From Bacillota bacterium (GTDB taxonomy: Bacteria; Bacillota; Clostridia; DSM-8532): a stretch of DNA of 64,000 nucleotides. The notes below the pieces were generated by a model. The model made no database searches, was not told the origin of the DNA, and was given only the letters and a program-made list of their open reading frames with translations. Both the position numbers and the translations under genes were made by a program. Shown here in pieces: positions 32,189-41,128 of this stretch (the first letter of the stretch is position 1; the number at the start of each line of letters is the position of its first letter). The stretch spans positions 558,001 through 622,000 of the forward strand of contig JAEZTB010000042.1 in assembly GCA_023443745.1 (NCBI GenBank), in the 5' to 3' direction.

Positions 32189-34608
32189 TGCCCTTCCCCT
32201 TTCTCATCTTGCGGCTTCTTTGTGGAAATCTGAAAATTAAGTCTGGGCACATTCTTTTGGGGCCTAATAATTATTCGCTTTGAAACAGGTGTATTTTCCT
32301 CCGGCTCAAAGCTCATGCCTGCAAACCCCGAACGGAGCTGAGGTGATACCTCTATTTCCATGCTGATATCTTTTCCGCTGATATAAATGGATTCACCGTC
32401 ATTCATGATCTGGATGCAGTCTTTATGTACAATAACCCGCTTTCCCTCGCATTCCTGCACGTGAAGACGGTATTCCAAGCCCTGCTCCGATATTTCTGCT
32501 CCTTTTCCTTTGGCAAAAACAGCGTCTATGGCTTTCTGGTAATCTGCTTCAAAGAGCAGGTCTTCCCCCCTGGGAACAAAACCGTTTTTATACACCGGGC
32601 ATCTTCCGTATATGCTGATCTTCCTAATATCGGCTTGGGCAAAGCTGTCAGGCATTTGCACGGCCGCTCCCACCCACATGGTGGTATTGGGCAGGCATTG
32701 GAACGCCTTATGCTGGGGCATTGTCAAGCGCGCTTCCGTATGGTACTCCTCGAAAATAATGCCACAGACAGGATCAACACCCGCCTTGTTAAAGTTCTTC
32801 CAATAAATCGTAAGGGTATGCCAGAAATGGGGCTGCACGTAGGGGAGCTCTCTTGAAAAATGGGCAAAAAGCCACCTGCCCTCGCTGTCCTTGAACTTAA
32901 CTCCCAGTCTTCCATCCTCCAAAAACCCGATGAATAGGGCATTCCCAAACATATATTTAAGATGCTGTCCGATAGAAAACAGCACTGCCGGATGCTCCTC
33001 GCTTTTGGAGGGCGTCTTGGAAAGACGGAACTCCATTTGTATGAGCCCCTGGTTGGGATTGAAATTCTTTTGTGATTCGTATTGAAGATACCCCTCTTTA
33101 CGCAAACACAGGTACTGTCCGCCTTCATCCTGCTTGAGAGACACCCCATTAAGCATATGTTTGCGGCGGCTCAACTCAATATCTATTGTTTCCCTCTGTC
33201 CATGAAAGACCGACATTTGCTGCCGGGTCAAAAAGCCTTCTATTTGAAGGATATCCCTGTCTTCAAAGTGACTGAGCTTTTTTATAACACCCTTACGGTC
33301 CATTTCACCCCCGCCTGAGGCCGGGCCGTTTGCCTCAGCCAATGGCAGGCTGTCCTTGACGGGTGTATTGCAGAACATGGGTCTGCCGTTTTTATTGACC
33401 ATTAAATCCGGACTGGCATACATCACATTTCCGCGCCTGCCCTGATAAGCCAAAGTCAGCCCATTGCCATAGCAGGTGCGCAAAACGGCCAGCTCACCGT
33501 CCGAGAACAGCTTTGCCATCTCTTTTGGAGGAGCAAACTGAGGTTTGACTTTAGGATCGTACCACAAATAGTCGGTATAGCCGACAGGATAGACAAAACG
33601 GTGCCCTCCCTTGACTTTGTTGCCATAGGCATGCATACGCCCCGCTACCGGATTGCTCATGCCAATCCACTGCAAGTAAGGATCATGGGTCAGCGAGGCA
33701 AAGCGAAGGAATAAGGCGCCAAAGGTGTTGATTTGATAGCCGTCCAGCATATTCTCATTTTTCTCATATAAATCCTTGACCGGAACCTGTCCATCCCCCA
33801 TATAGGCATATTTCAGATAGCGCACAGGCCGTACCATATCCTCATAATGCTCCTTGATGAGATCCCTGCCCGTCACAAGGCGTAAAGCATCCAGAAAAAT
33901 AAACTTGTAGCGAAAGGCGTACTCAATGCTCCAATTGCCATCGGGCTGGTAGGTTCCGTCTTCATCCGCATCATCCGGAAATAAATTGCGTTCAAATTTT
34001 ACAATGACTGTCTTGAGCCAATTATCGGCCTTGGGTTCAATACCGGCGCTAATAAGAGCCAGGCAGGCAAGTCCAAAGCCCGCCACATAAAGGTTGGCAT
34101 GTCCGCCGGTCTCTTTATTGCCGCACATCTCCATGGCCTGCTTCTCATGATGCAGGCAGAGCTTTTTTAAGTATTGATAAGCCTGTTCAATTTCATGGTC
34201 GCTTAAGAGGTCCTGTATCCAATCCACCCCGGCAACAATGGCGTGCATCAGCCTTGCAGAGCAGTAAAAGGAAAAGAGGCTGTAATCCCATTCAATAGAA
34301 GCCATGAGCCACTCTTTCGCCTTTTGTCCGTATTTAGGCTCTTTAGTGATGGCATAGGTAATGGCATATTGAAGGATCATAGCCGTCCCATATGCTCCGC
34401 CGTAAAAGGAGAGGTACAGATTGTGAAAGGGCAGAGTGGAATCTGGCTGCTGCGGTATTTTTTTTATAACTTCTTCCTTGTCATACTCCTCACAGGAAGC
34501 TTTTAAGTTATTCAGCACCAGGCTTGAAAACTCGTCAATGGGAGCGATGATCTCTCCATTTTCAGACATTTTACATTCATGTATTCGAATGATTTTCGAC
34601 CTGTCCAT
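32185..34608 (-). CDS. Heparinase II/III-like protein with inserted LamG-like domain, copy 2
   Basis: 807 residues, ATG with GGAGG upstream. Helical toroid in the first ~340 residues (AKEWLMASIEWDYSLFSFYCSARLMHAI; a cleft motif ETGGHANLYVAG; then EDGTYQPDGNWSIEYAF). Beta-sandwich part from about 350 (VLRTCYGNGLTLAYQGRRGNVMYASP). Around 510-670 lies a segment that looks like a concanavalin/LamG-type sandwich (FWHTLTIYWKNF, LTMPQHKAFQ, MWVGAAVQM). No signal peptide. The pair of heparinase-fold genes with different additional modules suggests sequential cleavage of a heterogeneous acidic polysaccharide. Placed after the GH20-like gene with a 66-base gap. Confidence 0.7.
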   Translation of the reverse strand: MDRSKIIRIHECKMSENGEIIAPIDEFSSLVLNNLKASCEEYDKEEVIKKIPQQPDSTLPFHNLYLSFYGGAYGTAMILQYAITYAITKEPKYGQKAKEWLMASIEWDYSLFSFYCSARLMHAIVAGVDWIQDLLSDHEIEQAYQYLKKLCLHHEKQAMEMCGNKETGGHANLYVAGFGLACLALISAGIEPKADNWLKTVIVKFERNLFPDDADEDGTYQPDGNWSIEYAFRYKFIFLDALRLVTGRDLIKEHYEDMVRPVRYLKYAYMGDGQVPVKDLYEKNENMLDGYQINTFGALFLRFASLTHDPYLQWIGMSNPVAGRMHAYGNKVKGGHRFVYPVGYTDYLWYDPKVKPQFAPPKEMAKLFSDGELAVLRTCYGNGLTLAYQGRRGNVMYASPDLMVNKNGRPMFCNTPVKDSLPLAEANGPASGGGEMDRKGVIKKLSHFEDRDILQIEGFLTRQQMSVFHGQRETIDIELSRRKHMLNGVSLKQDEGGQYLCLRKEGYLQYESQKNFNPNQGLIQMEFRLSKTPSKSEEHPAVLFSIGQHLKYMFGNALFIGFLEDGRLGVKFKDSEGRWLFAHFSRELPYVQPHFWHTLTIYWKNFNKAGVDPVCGIIFEEYHTEARLTMPQHKAFQCLPNTTMWVGAAVQMPDSFAQADIRKISIYGRCPVYKNGFVPRGEDLLFEADYQKAIDAVFAKGKGAEISEQGLEYRLHVQECEGKRVIVHKDCIQIMNDGESIYISGKDISMEIEVSPQLRSGFAGMSFEPEENTPVSKRIIIRPQKNVPRLNFQISTKKPQDEKGEGQ

Positions 34609-34674
34609 TTTCCACCTCCGCTGTTTTCTCTCAAAGACAATTTCTTAAATTTACTGATTTCTCACTTTTCTTTT

Positions 34675-37428
34675 CTAAATTGCTCCGATTCTCAACTTAA
34701 GCTCGTTAATGGTATCAGCCAGCTCTCTCTTCTTCTCATTGATGGTGTATAGATTAAACAGCCCGCCCCGGACAGTTCCCTGTCCCTCACAGGAAAAGCC
34801 CAGCTGAGGATTCTCTAAACAAAGCCAACGAGCCCGCTCCACATTTTGCATTTCCGTTTCGCATATGGACAGCATTTGAGTATAGTCTTCCCTTTGAACC
34901 CTTCCCTGGCCTTTCTCCCGGAGTGTGATAAAATCAATAAAATTGATCATACTCTTCACCATGCAGTTCATGATCTCGGAGATATCCATTAACTCGGTAA
35001 GTGCCTTTTTCTGCTCACATTTCATAAGCTCTGTCTTTAAAATCCCAATGCCTTCTTCAAATTTCTGCTGAAAATTCATAAAGCAACATCGCACCAAGGC
35101 TGCGTCCCATTTGGAGTTTTTTCCGTACTCACCCATCTCTGTGAAATAGAGCTCAGTCCATCTAAGATCAGGACAGTTACAGCGTGCACTGACCCGCTTC
35201 AACTCCCGGTCAGGGTCAAGATAAAAAGGCTGTGAGGGGCTTGCCTGCAAGGGGCCGGGATAACGGCAAACACCAGGGGAATACGGAAAATCATTGTATA
35301 GTGCGTCCGAGAAGAGCTCCCACGCCTTCATCACTACATCAGCTGAGGCTCTGCCATAGTTGAGCCCTGCAACAAAGCGAAGCTTGTCCTGGTCGTTCTG
35401 CCAGTCGGTACCGTCTTTTCGCGTATCGAACAGGTTGAGCCGCATTAAATCGGTACAGGGGCTGGGCTTAAAATTACAATGGATATAGTCACCCATAAAA
35501 CCTGAGAGGTTGTATTCCTTCAGCTTATCCCACCGCTTTTGATGCTGGGTGAGGCTGGGTATATAGGGCACGGCCACAAACTCCTGTCCCTGGGATACCT
35601 CTGTCTTGGCGATAATGGGCATTCCCTTTTCTGAGCTCACATGATAAACCTTTTCAAAGTATTCACCGGGGCCTGTGACAAAGCACGCATAATCGTCGGT
35701 GCGCGTTTTAACACCGTACCGTTCAAAAGAGACAAACTGGCTGAAGCAGGACAGCATTACAACGCCTTCCGGTAATTCCCTTATCAGATCATAGTTCCAT
35801 TGTTCGTCGCAATAGTAGGTCCATGCGATGATTTGGGCATCATCCCTGCTCTTGCGTATATTCTGCAAAAGATCGGAAAACAGTTCGGCCGCAAGCTGCT
35901 GGGGTGTTCTTTCCTTACAGTTCGGACAATTCAACTGCCTGTTATGATTGAAGCAGGAGTAAAAGCCTTCCGAATCATAGATAAGCATGACGCCTTTAAG
36001 CCGGGGAGCTTTTGTTACCAGCTCTGTAATTAGCTCACTTAGCAGGCGTCTGAAAGCATCAACTCCCGTGCATGGATAATTGCCCCATTTTTCAAAGGTC
36101 TTCAATTGGGGAAGCTTGTCATAGAGTTCTTCTGCAAAACGCCCAAAATACCCTGTCTTTAAGTCAATATAAAAATCAACGCCATAGTCCTCTGCTTGCT
36201 CGGTCATGCGTCTGAGGCGCTCAAGAGCAACAGATGCCGACGGAGTACCGTATCCGGGCAGAACCCGGCTGTTTTCTATAAACTCCTCCAGGTTGGCAAC
36301 TCCCCAGGCTGCATTATAGCCACTCCTTGAGAGTCTCCATAAATATTCCTCCGTCCAAATTTCGCCTGTTTGGAGGGGAAAATAGTTATAGGGTGCCGGA
36401 TAAATGCCGCTGGTCATGCGCAGATCATATAAGCTGTCCCGAATATATTTTCCCTTTTCAAGGGACGGGTGTTTTTTTTCGAGCATGATGTCTTCCATAA
36501 AATGAAGAGCCCGCATAAGGCCATGAGGTGTTTTGGCTGTCACTTCTATTTTTTCCGGACAAACTTCCAGGGTATGCCCCTCAAAGCCTTTGACATCCAG
36601 GGCCTCATCAATATGAAAAATCAGACTTCCTTGGTCGCCCTGTGGTGTTATACCAAAGCATCGGTCCAAAAATTCTGCAAGCTCTTCCTTGATGTTTTTC
36701 ACCAGACCTGTAGCCGGTAGTTTTTCATCCCATTGAACCTTCCATTGGCTATTTAAGCACACCTCATTTTCTCCGGGTGCCTGCGCTGAAGAGAGCCTGT
36801 GCCATTCACTATATTTAGGGGCAAAAAGCTTTTCCAAAAAAGAAAATGGGTCGGGTGAATCGTGTTTTTCGTCAGTATTGCTAAAAAGCCGCAACGAAAC
36901 AGACGGGCCTTCGCTACCCGTTATGTCCACTGTACAGCTGAAAGTGCTTCCGGGCTGCTTTTTAGGGTTATAATAGGTTGGGACCGCCATTCCGAAGCTA
37001 TATCTGGTATCCCACCAATAGGGCGGTATTTCGGCATCATCGAAGGCTTCTCCATAGTCCTGCCTGGGGCCGAAGACCCGGTAACCGTCAAGGGGTAAAA
37101 CCCCCGAGTTTGTCTTGAGTGTGATGTAGATGTCTCCGGTTATTGCAACCGGTGGGAAATTAACATACACAAATTCTTCGAGTACGGGAAAAACGGATAA
37201 TGAGCTGATAGTTCCCGAAGCGAGATCGTCCTTTCCCGGTGCCAGTCCCACGGCATAGGATATGTCCCCTGGTTTTCCGTATTTATTGAGCTTGACGGAA
37301 AAACCCGCCAATTCTAACAGGTCTGCTGACTTTTTTATTTTGATGACGACATCCCGATCTTTGTCCAGCGGAAGTGAAAAGAAAGGCTGTTTATAAAGAT
37401 CATATTCATAATCATAGCTCTTTATCAT
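34675..37428 (-). CDS. Large glycoside hydrolase-like protein with GH20b-type N-terminal domain
   Basis: 917 residues from the ATG at 37428, ten bases after GGGAGG; the TTG further upstream lies inside that ribosome site. The first ~240 residues are beta-rich, unassigned. Around 260-330 is a GH20b-like module (GHTLEVCPEKIEVTAKTPHG, then LMRALHFMEDIM), followed from about 345 by a TIM-barrel-like region (YDLRMTSGIYPAPYNYFP; RLKGVMLIYDSEGFYSC). A Cys-x2-Cys knuckle (LNCPNCKER) near 490 and a helical C-terminus complete it. No signal peptide. This layout resembles hexosaminidase and DUF4838-type proteins, so removal of an amino sugar from imported oligosaccharide is a fair guess; the acid/base residues cannot be assigned with confidence. 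Possibly an unclassified glycosidase family. Confidence 0.6.
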   Translation of the reverse strand: MIKSYDYEYDLYKQPFFSLPLDKDRDVVIKIKKSADLLELAGFSVKLNKYGKPGDISYAVGLAPGKDDLASGTISSLSVFPVLEEFVYVNFPPVAITGDIYITLKTNSGVLPLDGYRVFGPRQDYGEAFDDAEIPPYWWDTRYSFGMAVPTYYNPKKQPGSTFSCTVDITGSEGPSVSLRLFSNTDEKHDSPDPFSFLEKLFAPKYSEWHRLSSAQAPGENEVCLNSQWKVQWDEKLPATGLVKNIKEELAEFLDRCFGITPQGDQGSLIFHIDEALDVKGFEGHTLEVCPEKIEVTAKTPHGLMRALHFMEDIMLEKKHPSLEKGKYIRDSLYDLRMTSGIYPAPYNYFPLQTGEIWTEEYLWRLSRSGYNAAWGVANLEEFIENSRVLPGYGTPSASVALERLRRMTEQAEDYGVDFYIDLKTGYFGRFAEELYDKLPQLKTFEKWGNYPCTGVDAFRRLLSELITELVTKAPRLKGVMLIYDSEGFYSCFNHNRQLNCPNCKERTPQQLAAELFSDLLQNIRKSRDDAQIIAWTYYCDEQWNYDLIRELPEGVVMLSCFSQFVSFERYGVKTRTDDYACFVTGPGEYFEKVYHVSSEKGMPIIAKTEVSQGQEFVAVPYIPSLTQHQKRWDKLKEYNLSGFMGDYIHCNFKPSPCTDLMRLNLFDTRKDGTDWQNDQDKLRFVAGLNYGRASADVVMKAWELFSDALYNDFPYSPGVCRYPGPLQASPSQPFYLDPDRELKRVSARCNCPDLRWTELYFTEMGEYGKNSKWDAALVRCCFMNFQQKFEEGIGILKTELMKCEQKKALTELMDISEIMNCMVKSMINFIDFITLREKGQGRVQREDYTQMLSICETEMQNVERARWLCLENPQLGFSCEGQGTVRGGLFNLYTINEKKRELADTINELKLRIGAI

Positions 37429-37447
37429 TGATGGAATTCCTCCCAAA

Positions 37448-37503
37448 GGAACAGCTAAATAATAGCCCCCTCAAAATTGGGAATTTACTATTTGGCTGTT
37501 CCT
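37448..37503 (-). repeat. Intercistronic long inverted repeat between permease and GH-like genes
   Basis: 15-base arms at 37448-37462 and 37489-37503 (AGGAACAGC-t-AAATA against TATTT-g-GCTGTTCCT), pairing throughout if the single U-G pair is allowed, with a loop of 26 bases. It fills the gap between the permease stop (37507) and the ribosome site of the next gene. No T-run follows, so an RNA-processing or mRNA-stabilising hairpin is more likely than a full terminator. Confidence 0.7.
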
Positions 37504-37506
37504 AAG

Positions 37507-38337
37507 CTAGCCTTTTAAGCCGCTAAGGCTGATACCTTCTATAAAATATCTCTGACAGCTTACATAAATAATAAACACAGGCACCAGACATACCACAGCA
37601 CCCAGCATCTGCATGCCATAGTTACCGTCCAGCTGTACCATGGTACCCACACCAACTGTCAGGTTGTACATAGTCGGATCATTCATATAAATGAGTACGG
37701 GCAGGTAAATGTTCCAATAAGCCAGAAAGGCGAAAATGCCCATTACTGCAATCGGTGTTTTCAGCATCGGGAAAATAATTTTGAAGAATGTCTTGAAATC
37801 ACCCGATCCGTCAATTGAAGCAGCTTCGATGATGGAATCCGGCAGGGTTTGCGCATATTGCCGCATCAGAAACATATTGGATATGGACCACATACCCGGC
37901 ACTAATATGGCTAAAGCGGAATCTGTAAAATTAAAAACATTGGTGTACATGATAAAGTTAGGTACCAGCGATACTTGCCCAGGAACCAGCATCATGGAAA
38001 TATAGAAAAGGAACAGAAAATTACGCCCTTTAAAATTCTTTTTGGCAAGCACATAACCCACCAGCGTATTGATTAAAGTCCCTGTAGCAACCGGAACAAG
38101 GGCATATATAAAGCTGTTGCGGATCCAGGAAATCACTTGGCTATTGCCGAAAAAGTTTTTGTAGTTCCCATAATAGATGTAGTCAGGAATCCAAAAGTTT
38201 TTCCTGGGGATAATTTCTCTTGTATCAGAAAATGATCCTGTTACCATCATGATAAACGGGAAAATAAAAACGCCTGCAAGCACCAAAAGTCCTGACCACA
38301 GCAATATCTTATGTAATTTGGACATTTTTGTATTCAT
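37507..38337 (-). CDS. Carbohydrate ABC transporter permease (MalG type)
   Basis: 276 residues from the ATG at 38337, nine bases after AGGGG; the TTG at 38346 is too close to that site. Six membrane segments and the EAA loop EAASIDGSGDFKTFFKIIFP near 185-205. C-terminal ISLSGLKG is typical of CUT1-family permeases. It forms the channel with the upstream permease (39 bases away) and takes sugar from the lipoprotein encoded at 39649. No ATPase gene is present; a shared MsmX/UgpC-type ATPase is expected elsewhere. Confidence 0.92.
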   Translation of the reverse strand: MNTKMSKLHKILLWSGLLVLAGVFIFPFIMMVTGSFSDTREIIPRKNFWIPDYIYYGNYKNFFGNSQVISWIRNSFIYALVPVATGTLINTLVGYVLAKKNFKGRNFLFLFYISMMLVPGQVSLVPNFIMYTNVFNFTDSALAILVPGMWSISNMFLMRQYAQTLPDSIIEAASIDGSGDFKTFFKIIFPMLKTPIAVMGIFAFLAYWNIYLPVLIYMNDPTMYNLTVGVGTMVQLDGNYGMQMLGAVVCLVPVFIIYVSCQRYFIEGISLSGLKG

Positions 38338-38376
38338 ATGATCCAACCCCTATCTAAAATTTGCTTTAAGTCTGGT

Positions 38377-39321
38377 TTATTCATAGCTGACCCCCGTGCC
38401 CAAATACTTATATTGAATAAATGTAATGATGGCAATAATGATAAACAGCACATAGGATACAGCCGCAGCATAGCCAAGTTGTCCTAATTTAAAGCCATTA
38501 TTGTAGATAAGGTACACGATGGTCGTGGACTCTCCGGCAGGTCCGCCCAGGGTTAAAATATTGATGACATCAAACACCTGGAAGGAAGCAATGGTGGATA
38601 AAATCAGCGTGTACAAAATCGTTGGTTTTAAAAGCGGCAAGGTGATGCTGGAGAAAATTCTCCATTTTCCAGCACCATCAATCAGTGCGCTCTCATAAAA
38701 AGAAACAGGAATGCCCTTTATACCTCCTAAAAAGTAAACCATCAGGCTGCCTGCACCCATGTATACACCTAAAGCAGCGATAATGGGAAGAACTGTCGAT
38801 CCATCCCCCCAAAACTCTACAGGCTTCATACCTAACTTGGAAATCAGAGAGTTAAATACCCCGCCCTCATCGCTGGCAAAAAGATATTTCCAGACCGCTG
38901 CCAGCACAATACCCGAGGTGATCGAAGGGAGGAAAAAAACCGAACGGAAAAAGCGGATTCCCCGCATCTCGCGGTTTAGAATGTATGCAAAAAACAGGCC
39001 AATGGTCATAACCGTCGGCACATATAAAAGTGTATATTTCAAGGTCACTACCAAAGATTCCCAGAAATTGGAGTCGGATAAAACATCCTTCCAATTTGCA
39101 AACCCGACAAATCTCCATTTTCCGCTGGCTAAATTACCAAAAGAAATATTGGTCAAACTCGTAATAAAACCAAACAGAACCGGAAAGAAGCAGAAAATCA
39201 AAAAGTGAATGGTTATTGGGACCAGAACAATGATGGCCATATAGTGCTTTTTCCAAAACTTTGTAAGTCGTGAAGCCAAGGATTTTTTTACAGCTTGTGT
39301 AGCTATGTTAGTCTCTTTCAT
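38377..39321 (-). CDS. Carbohydrate ABC transporter permease (MalF/UgpA type)
   Basis: 314 residues with a basic cytoplasmic N-terminus (KKSLASRLTKFWKKHYMA), about six membrane segments and the EAA loop ESALIDGAGKWRIFSSITLP near 210-230. ATG with GGAG upstream. Follows the binding lipoprotein gene on the minus strand after a 327-base gap full of hairpins, and precedes the MalG-type permease. Together they import the oligosaccharide handled by the cytoplasmic lyases downstream. Confidence 0.92.
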   Translation of the reverse strand: MKETNIATQAVKKSLASRLTKFWKKHYMAIIVLVPITIHFLIFCFFPVLFGFITSLTNISFGNLASGKWRFVGFANWKDVLSDSNFWESLVVTLKYTLLYVPTVMTIGLFFAYILNREMRGIRFFRSVFFLPSITSGIVLAAVWKYLFASDEGGVFNSLISKLGMKPVEFWGDGSTVLPIIAALGVYMGAGSLMVYFLGGIKGIPVSFYESALIDGAGKWRIFSSITLPLLKPTILYTLILSTIASFQVFDVINILTLGGPAGESTTIVYLIYNNGFKLGQLGYAAAVSYVLFIIIAIITFIQYKYLGTGVSYE

Positions 39322-39519
39322 AGTATCACTCTCCCCAGAAAGCCCTTAGTGTTGATTCATATATTCAAAGTCTATATCAACAGGGGCGGAGCCCTCAATT
39401 TTCCTTCAAATCAGCTTAAGTTCCAGATTAGTTTTCCTCAATAATACCGCTTAACCGTAGGAGGATTCTAACCCGTACCCAAAATAGTGGAAGTTTTTTC
39501 AATAGGCTTGTACTCATTC

Positions 39520-39555
39520 ATAAAAATATTGTTTTGTGCGAATCAATATTTTTAT
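39520..39555 (-). repeat. AT-rich perfect inverted repeat
   Basis: Arms ATAAAAATATTG (39520-39531) and CAATATTTTTAT (39544-39555), 12 bases each, loop 12. Its right arm overlaps the left arm of the GC-rich hairpin at 39553 by three bases, so the two cannot both form completely. Confidence 0.75.
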
Positions 39556-39590
39556 ACTCAATCGCCCCCATGCGGGGGCGGTTGAGTATA
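39553..39590 (-). repeat. Strong GC-rich hairpin after the binding-protein gene
   Basis: Outer arms TATACTCAA/TTGAGTATA (39553-39561, 39582-39590) and inner arms CGCCCCC/GGGGGCG with a four-base loop: a 17-pair stem including one G-T pair. There is no adjacent T-run in either direction. It probably shields the 3' end of the abundant lipoprotein transcript, as intercistronic hairpins do in other sugar-importer operons. Confidence 0.8.
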
Positions 39591-39629
39591 AGGGCCGAGG
39601 CTTGCTGTGGGCTGCCGCAGGCACCGTAC
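39586..39629 (-). repeat. Copy of a 45-base repeat family (copy 3)
   Basis: On the minus strand it starts GTACGGTGCCTGCGGCAG and ends in AAGCCTCGGCCC. It matches copy 2 at 52197-52241 at 32 of the first 38 positions. It carries the shared CCTGCG loop and the AAGCCTCG tail. Confidence 0.7.
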
Positions 39630-39648
39630 TATTGTAAATAAGTTTTTA

Positions 39649-41031
39649 TTATTTGCTGCTGTTTACTTTATCGAGATCCTTTTGCAGAGTAGTCTTCATT
39701 TCTTCAAGTCCATCATCAATGGAAGCTTTCCCAAGCAAGATCTTCTGGCGAATTTGCAGAATGGGGTTAAAATCTGCAGAAACTACTGGATGAAGTACAC
39801 CAAAAACCTGATCATACTTCGCATAAATGTCAGCCAGCTGGTCATATCCCTTCAAATCTGAGAAAACATTTCCTGCAGATTTGCGACATGGCATATAACC
39901 TGTTCCCAATGCGAAGGCACTGCCGTTTTCAGTATTGACCAAAATCTTCAAGAATTCCATTGTGGCATCAACATTCTTTGAAGCCTTCGGTACGATAAAT
40001 CCTCCGATGATATCGATACCTGTGGATTTGGATGTATCCTTATATTTTAATGCAGGACCTACAACCCAATTAAAGGGAGCCTTTTGTAATTTTTCATCTC
40101 TGATCTGAATACCGGAGAAATAGAAGGAAGCAAGTTTGCCATCAAAGAAATTTGCGATACCGGAGGCTGAAGGAGAGGAACCGGATGCCGTAATACTGTC
40201 CTTAGGTGTATACCCGTTGTCCACCCAGCTCTTCAGATAGGTGTATAAATCTTTGAATACCTGATTATCCTTACCAACCTCTACCTTACCTTCATCCAAG
40301 GTAATATAGTCGGTACCCTCGGACCAAAGCACTGAATGGAAACCGCTTAAGTTATCATACAGATTGTTTTGAATATAGGACTGATAACCGCCATTGTCCT
40401 TACATTGCTTTAAGAAAGCATCATACTCTGCCAGAGTAGTAGGCAGCTTGTTTTTATCCCAGCCAACCTTGTCCAGTATGTCAACATTGTAAACCATACC
40501 ATAAGTAGCCAAAAGGACAGGTGCTATGTACATCTTTCCATTGTAGGAAGAGTCCTGCACACCAATTAAGTCCGACATCTCATCCTTAAAATACTCATCC
40601 ATTGCTACAAGCTGATCGTTGGCGGCAAAAACAGCCATTTCTTCCGGGAAGGTGTACATGGCGTCAGGTACATTCTTACCGGTTGACATAACCAGTTGTT
40701 TTTTGGTAGAAGAATCGGCCCATGGAACCATGGTGATATTGACTTTCATGTTGGGATATGTCTTGTTGAACTCGTCAATTGCTTTTTGAGCCCAAGCCTT
40801 CTGTAAGTCATCCGATTGGAATCCGGCCGGATTCATCCAAAATTCAATGGTACCCGATGCTTGCTTGGGGTCAGGAGTCGAACTTGCACTTGATCCAGGG
40901 GTTGCGCTTGTTCCACCTGTAGAAGCCGGTGATGTAGATGACGGCTGGGCATTTCCTCCGCAGGCAGCGAACATGGTGACAACCATCATCATGGTCAGTA
41001 GCATTGCGATAAGTTTGGAAAACTTCTTCAT
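39649..41031 (-). CDS. ABC sugar transporter substrate-binding lipoprotein
   Basis: 460 residues from the ATG at 41031, which has AAGGAGG upstream. The longer open frame to 41202 overlaps the M55 gene and would bury the signal peptide. Signal peptide with lipobox M-F-A-A-C-G-G, a Ser/Thr/Pro linker, then a family 1 extracellular binding fold (GTIEFWMNPAGF, DAMYTFPEEMAVFAANDQLV, FKDLYTYLKSWVDNGYTP). It captures oligosaccharide outside the membrane for the two permeases downstream. Third gene of the large operon after the nitrilase and M55 genes, and separated from the permeases by stabilising hairpins, which fits the need for excess binding protein. Confidence 0.92.
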   Translation of the reverse strand: MKKFSKLIAMLLTMMMVVTMFAACGGNAQPSSTSPASTGGTSATPGSSASSTPDPKQASGTIEFWMNPAGFQSDDLQKAWAQKAIDEFNKTYPNMKVNITMVPWADSSTKKQLVMSTGKNVPDAMYTFPEEMAVFAANDQLVAMDEYFKDEMSDLIGVQDSSYNGKMYIAPVLLATYGMVYNVDILDKVGWDKNKLPTTLAEYDAFLKQCKDNGGYQSYIQNNLYDNLSGFHSVLWSEGTDYITLDEGKVEVGKDNQVFKDLYTYLKSWVDNGYTPKDSITASGSSPSASGIANFFDGKLASFYFSGIQIRDEKLQKAPFNWVVGPALKYKDTSKSTGIDIIGGFIVPKASKNVDATMEFLKILVNTENGSAFALGTGYMPCRKSAGNVFSDLKGYDQLADIYAKYDQVFGVLHPVVSADFNPILQIRQKILLGKASIDDGLEEMKTTLQKDLDKVNSSK

Positions 41032-41128
41032 AAATCTTTCCTCCTTAAAAAAAATGTGTTCCTTGTTATTATTAGGCCGACCAAAAACGCAGTTTCTGAT
41101 CAACGCCCTAAATACTGCAATACCAGGT

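Larger units (their letters stand above)
39322..39648. other. 327-base intercistronic region with nested hairpins and a repeat copy
   Basis: No gene seen. The part near the permease (39322-39515) shows nothing clear. The part near the lipoprotein stop holds an AT hairpin (39520-39555), a GC hairpin (39553-39590) sharing a few bases with it, and a copy of the 45-base repeat family (39586-39629), all described separately. Confidence 0.7.
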
